Shown here: positions 20,570 through 29,926 of the stretch, piece by piece
Numbering within the stretch: the first letter of the stretch is position 1
Layout of the letters: each line of letters begins with the position of its first letter
DNA from: Acanthosepion pharaonis
Lineage: Eukaryota; Mollusca; Cephalopoda; Sepiida; Sepiidae
Reading direction: 5' to 3'
NCBI GenBank assembly: GCA_903632075.3
Contig: CAHIKZ030004725.1
Location: forward strand, 1,372,501 to 1,436,500
Length of the DNA stretch: 64,000 nucleotides
The notes under the pieces: generated by a model
Database searches by the model: none
What the model was told of the DNA's origin: nothing
What the model saw: only the letters and a program-made list of their open reading frames with translations
Program-made: the position numbers and the translations under genes

Positions 20570-20690
20570 GCTGGTCTAGGCTGGTATTAGCTGGTCATAG
20601 CTTGTCCAAGCTGGTCAGAGCTGGCCCAAGCTAGACGTAGCCGTGATACCACCAGCACAGGACGGAGCCCTGGGGCAGGTAAGTATCCTT
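20570..20690 (+). repeat. AGCTGGTC-rich repeat next to the hairpin
   Basis: Short imperfect repeats of AGCTGGTC(A/C) follow the hairpin. The minus strand of 52770-52850 carries a similar CTGGTCT-rich stretch, so hairpin and tail travel together. Confidence 0.6.
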
Positions 20691-21088
20691 TTGAACACTA
20701 GTAAGGACGGAAAGTGAGGATTGAACATCTGCAGTACAAATATGGTAGCAGTACTCCATTTTTCGTCTGATTTGACGATTTGATTATATGGCAGGAGTAA
20801 GTACTTTCTGGAATGGCACAAGGAACCAAACATTTTACCAGAATCTAGTGGTGATTCGTATATATGAGTTCCATTTGAGATCTAGAGTGAACTTGAATAG
20901 ACCATTGTTTTTTAACATTTTTTTATATGACGGTACAATTGAATCTCTAGTTAAACTTCCGTCACACACTTAAATTATGATTAAAAAAGAAAAAATAATA
21001 TACTTTTTATGATTCATTTATTAAAACAAAACAATTTATTATAATTTGTAATAAAAAGATAACAATAAAAAATTCTTAAGAAAACATA
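20691..21088. other. no gene recognised
   Basis: CTTTTGAACACTAGTAAGGA (20690) repeats bases found near 20470-20490, a small local duplication. No coding evidence. Confidence 0.4.
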
Positions 21089-21309
21089 TTGGGTTGGTGC
21101 ATAATTATCAGGCGTTTATAAACAATATTTATTATGAAAAAAGAAAGATAACAATTCAACAATAACCTTTTTAAATGATTATTCCGGAGAGTATGATTAT
21201 CGACACTCATTTTTATAGCCTGAAAATAAATTAATATTTTTATTTAAAAAAAATTTTATTAACAAATAACTCACCTATAAAAACGCCTGATAATTATGCA
21301 CCAACCCGA
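21089..21309. mobile_element. mariner-type MITE
   Basis: 221-bp element flanked by TA on both sides (21087-21088 and 21310-21311). The terminal inverted repeats match perfectly for 27 bp (starting GGGTTGGTGCATAATTATCA), with TTGGG / CCCGA outermost. A TA target with GGTTGGTGCA-type ends is typical of mariner-derived MITEs such as human MADE1. No transposase remains inside. Confidence 0.93.
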
Positions 21310-21340
21310 TATTTACTTATTTTCTGTTATTTAACATTTA

Positions 21341-21802
21341 ATGAGATATCGAAGCTTGATAGCTTTTAGAATATCTTCTTTAATGAGATATCGAAGAATG
21401 ATAGCTTTTAGAATATCTTCTTTAATGAGATATCGAAGAATGATAGCTTTTAGAATATCTTCTTTAATGAGATATCGAAGAATGATAGCTTTTAGAATAT
21501 CTTCTTTAATGAGATATCGAAGAATGATAGCTTTTAGAATATCTTCTCTAATGAGATATCGAAGAATGATAGCTTTTAGAATATCTTCTCTAATGAGATA
21601 TCGAAGAATGATAGCTTTTAGAATATCTTCTCTAATGAGATATCGAAGAATGATAGCTTTTAGAATATCTTCTCTAATGAGATATCGAAGAATGATAGCT
21701 TTTAGAATATCTTCTCTAATGAGATATCGAAGAATGATAGCTTTTAGAATATCTTCTCTAATGAGATATCGAAGAATGATAGCTTTTAGAATATCTTCTT
21801 TG
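21341..21802. repeat. 42-bp minisatellite, 11 units, open on both strands
   Basis: Eleven head-to-tail 42-bp units starting ATGAGATATCGAAGAATGAT. Because 42 is a multiple of three and the unit lacks stops in one frame of each strand, the plus strand reads 11 x 14 residues (MRYRRMIAFRISSL; first unit MRYRSLIAFRISSL) and the minus strand reads 11 x REDILKAIILRYLI-type units. Units 1-4 end CTTCTTTA, units 5-10 end CTTCTCTA, and unit 11 ends CTTCTTTG, so the array grew in blocks. I see no promoter, domain or family and treat it as a noncoding minisatellite unless expression is shown. Confidence 0.95.
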
Positions 21803-21849
21803 CATAGTCGAGACTTTGGACAGGAATATTCTTCCATCTTCTTTCAATG

Positions 21850-22079
21850 ATTCTAACTGCGATTGATTTTTTTTATTTTTAATATTGTTTAATTGTAGAA
21901 AAAATATGCTTTTTATATTATTTTATAAATTATATATACGTTTATTTATTATAAGAATGATGTTCTCGTATAATCAATTTAAAAGTATTTTTAATTTTGA
22001 TATCTTCACCTATAGTATTTTGGAATTCGTATGAAAAAATTTTGATGCCTTCTCTAGGACATGAGCCATGAGATTTGAT
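21850..22079. other. AT-rich, no feature recognised
   Basis: No coding signal or repeat relation was seen. Confidence 0.4.
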
Positions 22080-22300
22080 AAAAACAATCATTTAAACTTA
22101 AGTCTATGGCTGATGAAAGAATACGAATATGCTTGAGCTGATGTCTGCAAAAGGGATTAGCTTTAGCCACCCAAGGAGATGAAAATACTTGGAAATGGAC
22201 AGTAGTTATTAGTAATCTTTGATTTTTAATAGCTGTGACATTGTCAGTCATTATTAGTATTTTACTCATATTTCATTAATCTTAATTGCTTTATTTACAT
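22080..22300 (+). repeat. local duplicate M, copy 1 (SINE-free)
   Basis: Shares, in order, GCTGATGTCTGCAAAAGGGATT, ACCCAAGGAGATG, ATACTTGGAAATGGACAGTA and TTTTTAATAGCTGTGACATT with 22440-22531 plus 22815-22930. In this copy TACTTGGAAATG is followed directly by GACAGTAG. Confidence 0.75.
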
Positions 22301-22439
22301 TTGTAGTCTGAGCAATAATTAGTTCAGCTTGCACAATCACAAATCATCATGACTGAGGGTTTGAATGTCCTGGCTTTGATTAAACTGTTGAAAAAGCCAG
22401 GTTATATGATCTCTCTTAGAAATTTGAATTAATGTAGCT

Positions 22440-22930
22440 CTGTGGGTGCTGAAGGAATGCAAATATGCCTGAGCCTATGTCTGTAACAGGGATTAACTAA
22501 CAACCCAAGTAGATGGGAATACTTGGAAATGAATATAGGACACTTCGAGGCGGTGTAATGGTTAGCAAGCTTGTCTCGCTAGAACAATTACGACTGAATA
22601 GTGAGTTCGATCCTCACTGGACGCCCCATACTTTCAGCCTTGTGCCACATCTAAGCTATGCTTCGAAAATCACTGCTTGGACACCTCGAGGCGATGTAAT
22701 GGTTAGCAAGCTTGTCTCGCTAGAGCAATTACGACTGAATACTGAGTACGATCCTCACTGGGTGCCCCATACTTTCAGCCTTGTGCCACATCTAAGCTAT
22801 GCTTGGAAAATCTCTACTTGGAAATGTACAGTAGTTATTAGTGGTACTAATATTATCTTCAATTTTTAATAGCTGAGACATTGTCGGTCATTGTTAATTT
22901 TTTTTTAATAGCATTTCTTTCACCTTAATT
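22440..22930 (+). repeat. local duplicate M, copy 2 (split by SINE dimer)
   Basis: Second copy of the 22.1-kb segment. Its two halves, 22440-22531 and 22815-22930, are separated by a SINE dimer with target duplications. Confidence 0.75.
22532..22814 (+). mobile_element. SINE-C dimer with 12-bp target duplication
   Basis: Two SINE-C units, 22541-22680 and 22681-22814, lie head to tail. Each has CGAGGCGGTGTAATGGTTAG or CGAGGCGATGTAATGGTTAG, CTTGTCTCGCTAGAACAATT and a B-box-like GAGTTCGATCCTCACTGG. They end GTGCCACATCTAAGCTATGC. The insert is flanked by TACTTGGAAATG (22520-22531 and 22815-22826). The tRNA-like head supports Pol III origin. The dimer inserted as one piece, because only one pair of duplications encloses both units. 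Confidence 0.9.
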
Positions 22931-23084
22931 TGAATTGCTTTATTTCTAACTTCTCTGGACATTAGTATACAGAAATGGTTTTCAACATTTTTTTTTATCT
23001 TCCGGCATACTTAAACCTATTGATAAACTTCTGGGGCGCTAAAGTTATGATGATCAAAAAAAGAATTTAAAAAAAAAGCGTGTC

Positions 23085-23105
23085 GTAATTGCTCTAGCGA
23101 GACAT
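23085..23105 (-). mobile_element. SINE-C fragment, insertion site of Tc1
   Basis: GTCGTAATTGCTCTAGCGAG is the reverse complement of the SINE-C segment TCTCGCTAGAGCAATTACGAC. The Tc1-like element starts immediately after it. Confidence 0.65.
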
Positions 23106-23107
23106 AC

Positions 23108-24325
23108 AGTGCTGTTCGATAAAAGTGACTCACCTGATTTTTTTTACTAAATGTTCTCTTCTCCGATGAAACGAAAGTTGAGCTAAATTCAAAGGATAAG
23201 CGATCTAAAATCCAAAGAAGAAGCTTTGAAAGCTCTTTGAATCTAGCAGTAAGTACTGTCAAGCATCCGTTCAGTATAATGCTTTTCTTTTCATGGAACT
23301 GGTTTCTTAAAACCTATTGAAAAGACCCTCAGGAACGAGCAGTACAAGAGAATTTTATAGTCTTGTCTGCTCCCTTCTGCTGAAAGGGTGCATACCGTTC
23401 TCAATACTGTAAGTATATGATTTACGTACGAATAGATATCTTCACCATGGCCCAAAAATGCCCGACTTGACTCATTTTGCGCAAATGTAGTGGCCACATG
23501 ATTCGTTGAAAGTCTTCAGAATGTGCCTCAATCCATTTCTGAGCTATTTGGTCCTGATCACACAATGTATTCTCCTGTATTATCCATCATTGTTGGGATA
23601 TATAGAGTCCATGAATGGCTGCAAACGGTTATAAGGCAATGCAGTCTGTTTAAGTACGGGTTTAGGCGAAAGAGCTGACCCATCCCAAACCATGTAAACA
23701 TATCCCATACTATTAGGGAGTCACCACTAATCTCATCGGCACGACAATGGGGTCTACACCACACGCGAACCTTGTTTATCAACTTCAAATAACTTTAACT
23801 GCGATTCATTAGACAACACCATAAGTTGCATATCCTCCAGAGTCTGGTGTCAACAGGGGTTCCCTGGTACGTCTTCTGTTTACATACCCTATGTAAGCTA
23901 AAGAACACTGAACTGTCCACCCGTATTGAAAATTGGTGTGATTTGATACAGTGCTGCTTGTTTGTTCCAATAGATAAATCTCGCCAGACTCCTCTGCTCA
24001 TGAGTGTTACGGAACCCTGGTCAGCTATTGAGTTGTCCACGGTGGCCGGTGATATCTTCTCTCGGTCATTCACGGTAAAAAGGTGACATCACAGTTCCAC
24101 AATTTCAGAAATGGAATGGTAAATTTATCTGTTACGTTCGAACTCCCATAATTCACGTCGCCATACCAAAAGCAGTCTAATCGATGTTTACATTGATTCA
24201 CCAAAGTCAGTGCATGTAGTATAAGTCTTGGCATTTCCATTACATCAAGCTATGGTGGCACCACCAACGATTACCTTATTGCTACCATTACATACTGCTA
24301 TCCATGACTTTTGACAAATGATTGT
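23108..24325 (-). pseudogene. Tc1-like transposase remnant
   Basis: The left end CAGTGCTGTTCGATAAAAGT follows TA; the right end near 24325 is only weakly complementary (GACTTTTGACAAATGATTG). Read on the minus strand, the order is a helix-turn-helix region near 24073-23990 (NDREKISPATVDNSIADQG), LSNESQLKLFEVDKQGSRVV near 23815-23750, GDSLIVWDMFTWFGMGQ near 23715, and IYSYVNHILTVLRTVCTLSA near 23430. The first catalytic Asp (SDES in the family) reads SNES here, and many frameshifts are present. It is inactive. The size fits a near full-length Tc1 element (~1.2 kb). Confidence 0.78.
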
Positions 24326-24327
24326 AT

Positions 24328-24366
24328 ATATATATATATATAGATAGATAGATAGATAGATAGATA
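24328..24366. repeat. (AT)n plus (GATA)n
   Basis: AT run followed by GATA units. Confidence 0.9.
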
Positions 24367-24441
24367 TGAAGAAATATTAAGGTGTGGTATATTTATGGGA
24401 TTTTAAGTGCTCAATATCAGATGTAGAGCGTGTGTAAATAT

Positions 24442-24537
24442 AAAAGTGATCATTGAAGTCAACACTTAGAGGTGACAGGCCTGACGATTGCGTCTAGCAT
24501 GTAACAGACTGTCGCCTCTAAGTGTTATTCAATGTTC

Positions 24538-24545
<8 letters not shown>
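24442..24545. mobile_element. foldback element F1
   Basis: Inverted arms of about 35 bp: AAGTGATCATTGAAGTCAAC, ACTTAGAGGTGACAG against CTGTCGCCTCTAAGTGTTAT, TCAATGTTCACTT. The loop is ~30 nt. (AT)n follows directly. It has no coding capacity, and the mobile nature is inferred from structure only. Confidence 0.7.

Positions 24546-24594
<49 letters not shown>
24541..24594. repeat. (AT)n microsatellite
   Basis: Alternating AT between foldback elements F1 and F2. Confidence 0.95.
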
Positions 24595-24597
<3 letters not shown>

Positions 24598-24627
24598 AGC
24601 AAATATATGGATATAAATCCGACAGTA

Positions 24628-24794
24628 TGAAGAAAAATACAGAAAAAAACAAAATTCTGAATATGCATTATTAATGTTAAAATAAAGTCGACGTCGGACG
24701 TTTCGGTCTATTTAAGACCATCTATGAAAATGAAAATGTCCATGACTTTAGATAACATTCTTAAAGACAGAATTTTGTTTTTTCTATATTTTCT

Positions 24795-24800
<6 letters not shown>
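24628..24800. mobile_element. foldback element F2
   Basis: Arms AGAAAAATACAGAAAAAAAC-AAAATTCTG and CAGAATTTTGTTTTTTCTAT-ATTTTCTTTT are ~30 bp each and enclose ~110 bp with GACGTCGGACGTTTCGGTCT. (AT)n lies on both sides. Confidence 0.65.

Positions 24801-24860
<60 letters not shown>
24800..24860. repeat. (AT)n microsatellite
   Basis: Alternating AT of about 60 bp. Confidence 0.95.
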
Positions 24861-25009
24861 CGAATTTAACAGTAATAATTTAAGATTTTAATAATTTAAT
24901 ATTTATTTAATATCATGTTATTAAATATCCTCGTCTCGACTCTCATAAGAATGTCATGTATAGCGTTCAACTCGTTCAGAAATGCCTAACCTATCACCTA
25001 TGATAACTG

Positions 25010-25200
25010 ATATCCTTTAGACTTGGCACGTGGAACTAGAACAGTCTACCCCAGTGAGCGAAATAAAGGGTTCAGTTCGACATTCCAACCACCGGAGCAT
25101 ACAACGGCCGAAACGTTGTAATAAATATGGCTACAAAGATGAGGACAATAGTCCGAATAATGTAAATAGTGTATCAAATAATATGTTCTCAAAATATTTT
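25010..25200 (+). mobile_element. SINE-T, 3' half
   Basis: Contains TGGCACGTGGAACTAGAACA, GTGAGCGAAATAAAGGGTTC, ACAACGGCCGAAACGTTGTA and GAGGACAATAGTCCGAATAA followed by TGTAAATAGTG, in the same order as the 37.2-kb copy. The tRNA head is missing or too diverged to call. Confidence 0.75.
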
Positions 25201-25570
25201 TGTTGGAACGTGCAAATACTTTATGTCGAAGATTTGGCCGGTTTTGGCATGCACTGTCAAAAAGATTGCCCATCCCTGCTCTAGATCATCAAGAAGACAA
25301 TCCTTCGTGAGATCTTATGCATTAATGAATTACAAACAAAGACCTTTACCAGATAATAAAAATAAATCATTTGAAGACTTCCAACAGCAGCAACACTTAC
25401 AATGCAAAGCGCATATAACTAGAAGGAAAAAATAATCATTTCACCTCAACTAAGGTAATAAAGCCACTAAGACATAAGGGGACTACTGTGTGTGAAATAA
25501 TATAAACGAGACAAAAATGTTATTAAATTTTTATATAATCAAGAGGCTGGATTTCCATGATTCGTTATAA
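25201..25570. other. no gene; LINE-B-like 3' end near 25435-25480
   Basis: TTTCACCTCAACTAAGGTAATAAAGCCACTAAG is a diverged reverse complement of the LINE-B terminus. Otherwise unassigned. Confidence 0.4.
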
Positions 25571-25571
25571 T

Positions 25572-25572
<1 letters not shown>

Positions 25573-25649
<77 letters not shown>

Positions 25650-25677
25650 GAGATAGATAGATAGATAGATTAGTGGT

Positions 25678-25738
<61 letters not shown>
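25573..25738. repeat. compound (AT)n-(GT)n-(GATA)n-(AT)n
   Basis: Microsatellite blocks follow one another with a short TTAGTGGTCAA gap near 25670. Confidence 0.95.
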
Positions 25739-25741
<3 letters not shown>

Positions 25742-25787
25742 TCCCAAGAGGATAGAATCCAGGTAGAACTCAATGTCTAGGACAGAG

Positions 25788-25916
25788 TAAGAATATAATA
25801 TAAAAGGCTCAAACACTAATATACCATGGTTATAATTTGTAGGTCTGATGAATTGGATCGTGATTGTGATTCCAATGTAATAAATTATAAGCATGAAATA
25901 TTATGTTTGAGCACTT

Positions 25917-25918
<2 letters not shown>
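25788..25918. mobile_element. foldback element F3
   Basis: Arms such as AGGCTCAAACACTAATATAC/CATGGTTATAATTT and AAATTATAAGCATGAAATAT/TATGTTTGAGCACT pair imperfectly over ~35 bp around a ~45-nt centre. (AT)n lies immediately right, and left after ~50 bp. Confidence 0.6.
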
Positions 25919-26006
<88 letters not shown>

Positions 26007-26014
26007 TTAATATA

Positions 26015-26058
<44 letters not shown>
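25919..26058. repeat. (AT)n microsatellite, ~140 bp
   Basis: Nearly pure AT with a short TTTAATATAATATAATA interruption. Confidence 0.95.
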
Positions 26059-26062
<4 letters not shown>

Positions 26063-26283
26063 GATATTTTATGTTTATACATTCTTTTTATCGATGCAAA
26101 TATTTAAGTAAATGCCCTGTTTATAATAAACAGTATTAAACAACATTTACCGGCCTGAATGTCCGAGAAATTTCTCGGACATTCAGGCCGGTAAATGTTG
26201 GTTAATACTGTTTATTATGAACAGAGCATTTACTTAAATATTTGCATCGATAAAAAGAATATACAAGGATAAAAATGTCTTAA
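26059..26283. repeat. 225-bp near-perfect palindrome
   Basis: Two ~112-bp arms meet with no spacer at 26170/26171 (CCGAGAAA|TTTCTCGG) and match almost completely out to TTAAGA...TCTTAA. The inner ~50 bp of each arm (ACATTTACCGGCCTGAATGT) corresponds to the body of the SINE-K copy at 14.98-15.03 kb. Long AT repeats lie on both sides. This could be a head-to-head SINE duplication or a foldback element. Confidence 0.92.
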
Positions 26284-26322
26284 AATAATTGTTGGACTTT
26301 GTCCATTTCATAATGTCTGACG

Positions 26323-26364
<42 letters not shown>

Positions 26365-26400
26365 AAGACATTCATATATATATATAGAAAAGACATTCAT
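26323..26400. repeat. (AT)n and duplicated AGAAAAGACATTCAT
   Basis: AT run, then a 30-bp unit with TATATAGAAAAGACATTCAT present twice. Confidence 0.85.
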
Positions 26401-26570
26401 TTCTGTAGTTCACTGCCAACAGCAAGCAGAAATATTTCTCCTCCCGATGATGGCCATTTCCGTCGAAACTAGTCGAGGAATCTAAATGGAATAATAATGA
26501 TAAAAAAACGAAAGAATATTAATCTGCAACCCAGTGTGTCTAATGATTTTAATTTTTTATTTTCTTATTG

Positions 26571-26572
<2 letters not shown>

Positions 26573-26611
<39 letters not shown>
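26573..26611. repeat. (AT)n microsatellite
   Basis: Alternating AT. Confidence 0.95.
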
Positions 26612-26612
<1 letters not shown>

Positions 26613-26713
26613 CCGTAAAGTGGTTATACCGAAATATAACGGTTAAAAACATTAAAACCGGTTTCACAGTCCTCTCTGTTCAGATCAAAAATCGAGGACA
26701 AAAAAATATGCAA

Positions 26714-27175
26714 GTGAGAATAATTTAAATGATAATTGTTGGGTTTCTAAAGAATGTTAGAATGACGTTAGTAAAAGCTTTTCTGCATTGTAACTGATAA
26801 CATTAACGATCTTGAAAATGATTAATGATTATCGTAAGCAGTCAAAAAAAATAATTTATCAACAGTATTTCTTCATGCCGTGCGACTGCATATACACAAA
26901 ATAGAAAAAAATCTAATAATAAAATTCAGGACACAAAAAAAGATTATAAGATTGCAATTCTTGTTTTCACGTTTGGTGATCTTAAAAAGATCATAAAGTC
27001 TCTTGCTATAAAATGTTTTCATAAAGCCTAATATAAAAAAATATTTAACATTCTTTTCGACTTGAAATTATAAAATAATCTGATCGTGTTACTTTGGCAT
27101 AATTATGAAAGATTTAATCTGGCAAATCATTACTCATATGTAGTGAATGCGTTCATTATTGTATCTCACTATAAC
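26714..27175 (+). repeat. dispersed repeat R, copy 2 (empty Helitron site)
   Basis: Matches 8296-8712 and 9422-9475 as one unbroken block. At 27121-27135 it reads GCAAATCATTACTCATATG, where copy 1 has GCAAATCA, then 709 bp, then TTACTAATATG. No extra or missing base is needed at the junction. Confidence 0.88.
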
Positions 27176-27499
27176 GTGTGTCAAACTGAAAATGAATGTT
27201 ACGTGGACCTCACAAGAGGCTAAGGAGCTACTTTGTCTGATTATTATTACTCACTAGTTTTAACCCCTGAAAATTTCGCGGTTTTCCTATTTGAAATTTC
27301 TGATTTCTTCAGTTAATGATTTCATAAGCTCATGGCGAATTCTGCGACGATAAAATATACGTAGAAATTCCTCTATCGCATTGTTAAATATTTGAGCTTA
27401 ACAACTTCAACAAAATATTGCAAATACAATCATAAATATGAATGTTGATCGTTATTTTAAGAAGAGGGTACAAATGAAAAGATTTGAAATTGAAAACTT
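27176..27499. other. no gene recognised
   Basis: CTAGTTTTAACCCCTGAAAA at 27255 resembles a Helitron-type minus-strand end, but I found no hairpin or partner end. Confidence 0.4.
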
Positions 27500-28125
27500 T
27501 TTTTCATTTCACTTAAAACAGCCGTGAAACAATTCTATCTTCCCTTCTTTCAAATAGCGTCTTTGATATGTCTTTTCTCTTTGTTGTGGAGTCCGGGTTG
27601 AAATCCGGTACCAATAAATAACAAACGCCAGGAATGAATATATGAAAATAATGTATTAACGTAATAATACAAACTGGTAAAGCAGGTTAGTAGTTCCAGA
27701 AATACGGGTTAGTAGCAAAATATATATATATAGTCTTTGGTATTGAAGTATCGCTGTGTGACTTCTTACTGAGTCTACGTGCTCGCTCACTGTGACTCCT
27801 ACAACGCTGTTACCTCACCCTCACTCTTCCGGTTACCTACAACCTTTTACTCTGGACTCGACTCGACGGTCTTGCTCTCTCTTACTCTTGCAGTAGTATA
27901 TGTATATACTGGGTGAGTTCATTTGTGTAAAAAGGGGTGAACCCCTCAACACTCTTCTCACATGATCAAAATAGAATAAATCATTATTTATGATGAGACG
28001 TTAAACACTTCTATCTTTATTTCTTTCTTTTGTTTCACTGAAACCATGTAGCGTCTCTGATATATCTTTTGTCTTTCCACGCGATCAAAACGGAATAATC
28101 CATTATTTATGATATATTGGCAGGG
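27500..28125 (+). repeat. tandem pair hosting a solo LTR
   Basis: Unit 1 (TAGCGTCTTTGATATGTCTT near 27556, then ATGATCAAAATAGAATAAAT at 27962) and unit 2 (TAGCGTCTCTGATATATCTT near 28049, then GCGATCAAAACGGAATAATC) are direct repeats. Unit 1 is interrupted by the LTR; unit 2 is not. Confidence 0.8.
27582..27951 (-). mobile_element. solo LTR, family LTR1
   Basis: 370 bp, TGTTGTGGAGTCCGGG...GGTGAACCCCTCAACA, in reverse orientation to the copies at 17.6 and 52.1 kb. A perfect 5-bp duplication CTCTT lies at 27577-27581 and 27952-27956. The adjacent tandem unit at 28.05-28.1 kb supplies the unoccupied site. Confidence 0.9.
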
Positions 28126-28259
28126 CGTAACGGTCGTTCTAACTAACGAAGGGAGGGTGAAGCACAATTATTATATGATGTAATAACGTTGATCAACGCC
28201 AGGTGCCCATCTCGTGTGGCATTGTGTCAAACTATAGTTTTTTTTATTATTTTTTCGTG

Positions 28260-29230
28260 CTCTTCGACGTGGAGTAATTGTTAATGAACACCTTACGTAT
28301 ACCATTATTATTGTGTTGAAATTTCGGTCCAAACTCGATGCTTGAAACATATGTCCTTGTGCCAGACTAAGGTAAGAAAATTTACGTGTACATCCCTTTT
28401 AACGAGTTAGTCTATCGGACCATTATTACTGTGTAGCAACTTTCATCATCACTGGATGTCCTTTACATGCGACCTTGTGCGAAGTTAAGGTTAAATGCCT
28501 GATAAGTTCTTCATGGAGTAATGATTTCTTAGTTAGTTTACCAGACTATTATTACTATGTATCAGCTTTGATCCTTACTGGGGGTCTCTTACACATCACT
28601 TTGTGCCAAAGCATGTCTTGCAGACACGTCGCTGTGGAGTAATAACAACCCATTTAATCTAGATTATTATTAGTGTGTAGAGAGTTTAAAGTGTCCCTTA
28701 CATTATTTACATTATTCGGACTATTGTCCTCATTTTTGTCGCCGTTTCGGCCGTTGTACGCTCCGGCCTTCTTCAGGTGGTTGGATTGTCGAACTGAACC
28801 CTTTATTTCACTCACTTGGGTAGACTGTTCTAGTTCCATGTGCCATGTTTGATGGATGTCAGTTATCAGTTATCTCCTGTTAATTTCCCTCTGAAAGTTC
28901 TCCACTGCCTTAACCGGGTATTGAACTTACACTCTTTGGAGGACAATAGTCCGAATAATGTAAATAATGTACATAATACCTCATCTCAGAAATATAGACT
29001 GTCCCTTACATCTTGTGCCATATTAAACCTGAATGTCTTCAAGATAGCAAGTCTAGCAGACTATTATTACTTTGTAATGATTTCGATCCTAACTGAATGC
29101 CCCTTACATGCAGCATCGTTCATGACCAAACTTTATATTGGAGTAGGGGTTGCTGAGCAAATTCTATAGAGTATTACTACCGTATCGAGAATTCGACCTC
29201 TCATTGGTGGCCTGTCACCTGTAACTTTGC
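28260..29230 (+). repeat. degenerate array of tRNA-like ~120-bp units
   Basis: At least five units share (CTATTATTACTATGTA), a B-box-like TTTGATCCTTACTGG / TTCGATCCTAACTGA, a CCCTTACAT stretch and CTTTGTGCCA. Examples start near 28290, 28415, 28540 and 29050, and a diverged one near 29165. The sequence resembles the SINE-C head and could be tandemly amplified SINE-C. A SINE-T copy interrupts it at 28705. Confidence 0.6.
28705..28999 (-). mobile_element. SINE-T with 12-bp target duplication
   Basis: 295-bp insert flanked by TGTCCCTTACAT (28693-28704 and 29000-29011). On the minus strand it begins GTCTATATTTCTGAGATGAG, has a B-box-like GTAAGTTCAATACCCGG and GAACTAGAACAGTCTACCCA, and ends GAGGACAATAGTCCGAATAA then TGTAAATA. 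The leader carries the inverted complement of the tail (ATTATTCGGACTATTGTCCTC). Confidence 0.88.
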
Positions 29231-29639
29231 AGCAAATATATTATCTTAGCAAAGAAATACAAATTAAAACTGCATTTACGATTTTAGCTTATTTTTAAAG
29301 AACTGCACTCACAATTGTTTATTGTGAATAGTTTTCTCAACAAGAAAAAAAAATGAATCTAAAATTATGATTATGATTAAACAACTTTAAAGGGTAAACA
29401 TCGTCGATAACTTGAATACTAAACTTTTTAAAAAAAAAAAATCTCATTCTAATGCCGTTATATAAATAAATAAATAGAATCTTCGATTTTCATAGTGACT
29501 GTCAAGTATGAAGCATTTAACCGGACCCGATCGAAGAAATAATCGTTACGCATATGAATATAAAAAATATTCATATGCTTTATGAATTTATGTGCAATAC
29601 GTGTCTGCAACAAGATCGCACTAAATTGCAATTTAATTT
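29231..29639. other. no feature recognised
   Basis: AT-rich, with ATATGAATATAAAAAATATTCATAT, a small perfect inverted repeat near 29552-29577. Confidence 0.5.
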
Positions 29640-29926
29640 GCTAGATATAACGATACGTTCTATGCTAACAGCTTCTTTTTGCGCACTTCTCGCTCTTTGA
29701 ACTTCCTTCCGGTTCTATGCTTTTCAACCAACTCACTTCCGACTTCTTGCTTTCCAGCCAACTTTGATCTTCAAAAATTTAAATGCAATATCAATCGTTA
29801 AATACTGTCTTATTCATTTCTGTTTTTTTATTCTTCTCTCTCCTTAATGATGTTTTTCTTATATAATTTCACACTCGGTAACTCTTTGCGTTTTAATGGG
29901 TTTATTGCCTTACTTGGGGTGAAATA

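Noticed and set aside
21341..21802. CRISPR-like array
   Set aside because: Units are contiguous with no unique spacers, there are no cas-like genes, and the genome is eukaryotic.
21331..21850. A real repetitive protein gene in the 42-bp array
   Set aside because: Both strands are open only because the unit length is a multiple of three. There is no promoter, family or flanking coding sequence, so it is reported as a minisatellite.
25531..26020. Ile/Tyr-repeat open frames in several places
   Set aside because: They are translations of (AT)n, as are the Cys/Val frames from (TG)n at 8.7, 13.3, 16.7 and 35.5 kb and the His/Thr frames from (CA)n at 55.2 kb.
27255..27300. Another Helitron end (CTAGTTTTAACCCC)
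   Set aside because: No subterminal hairpin and no matching TC end were found, and there is no empty site.
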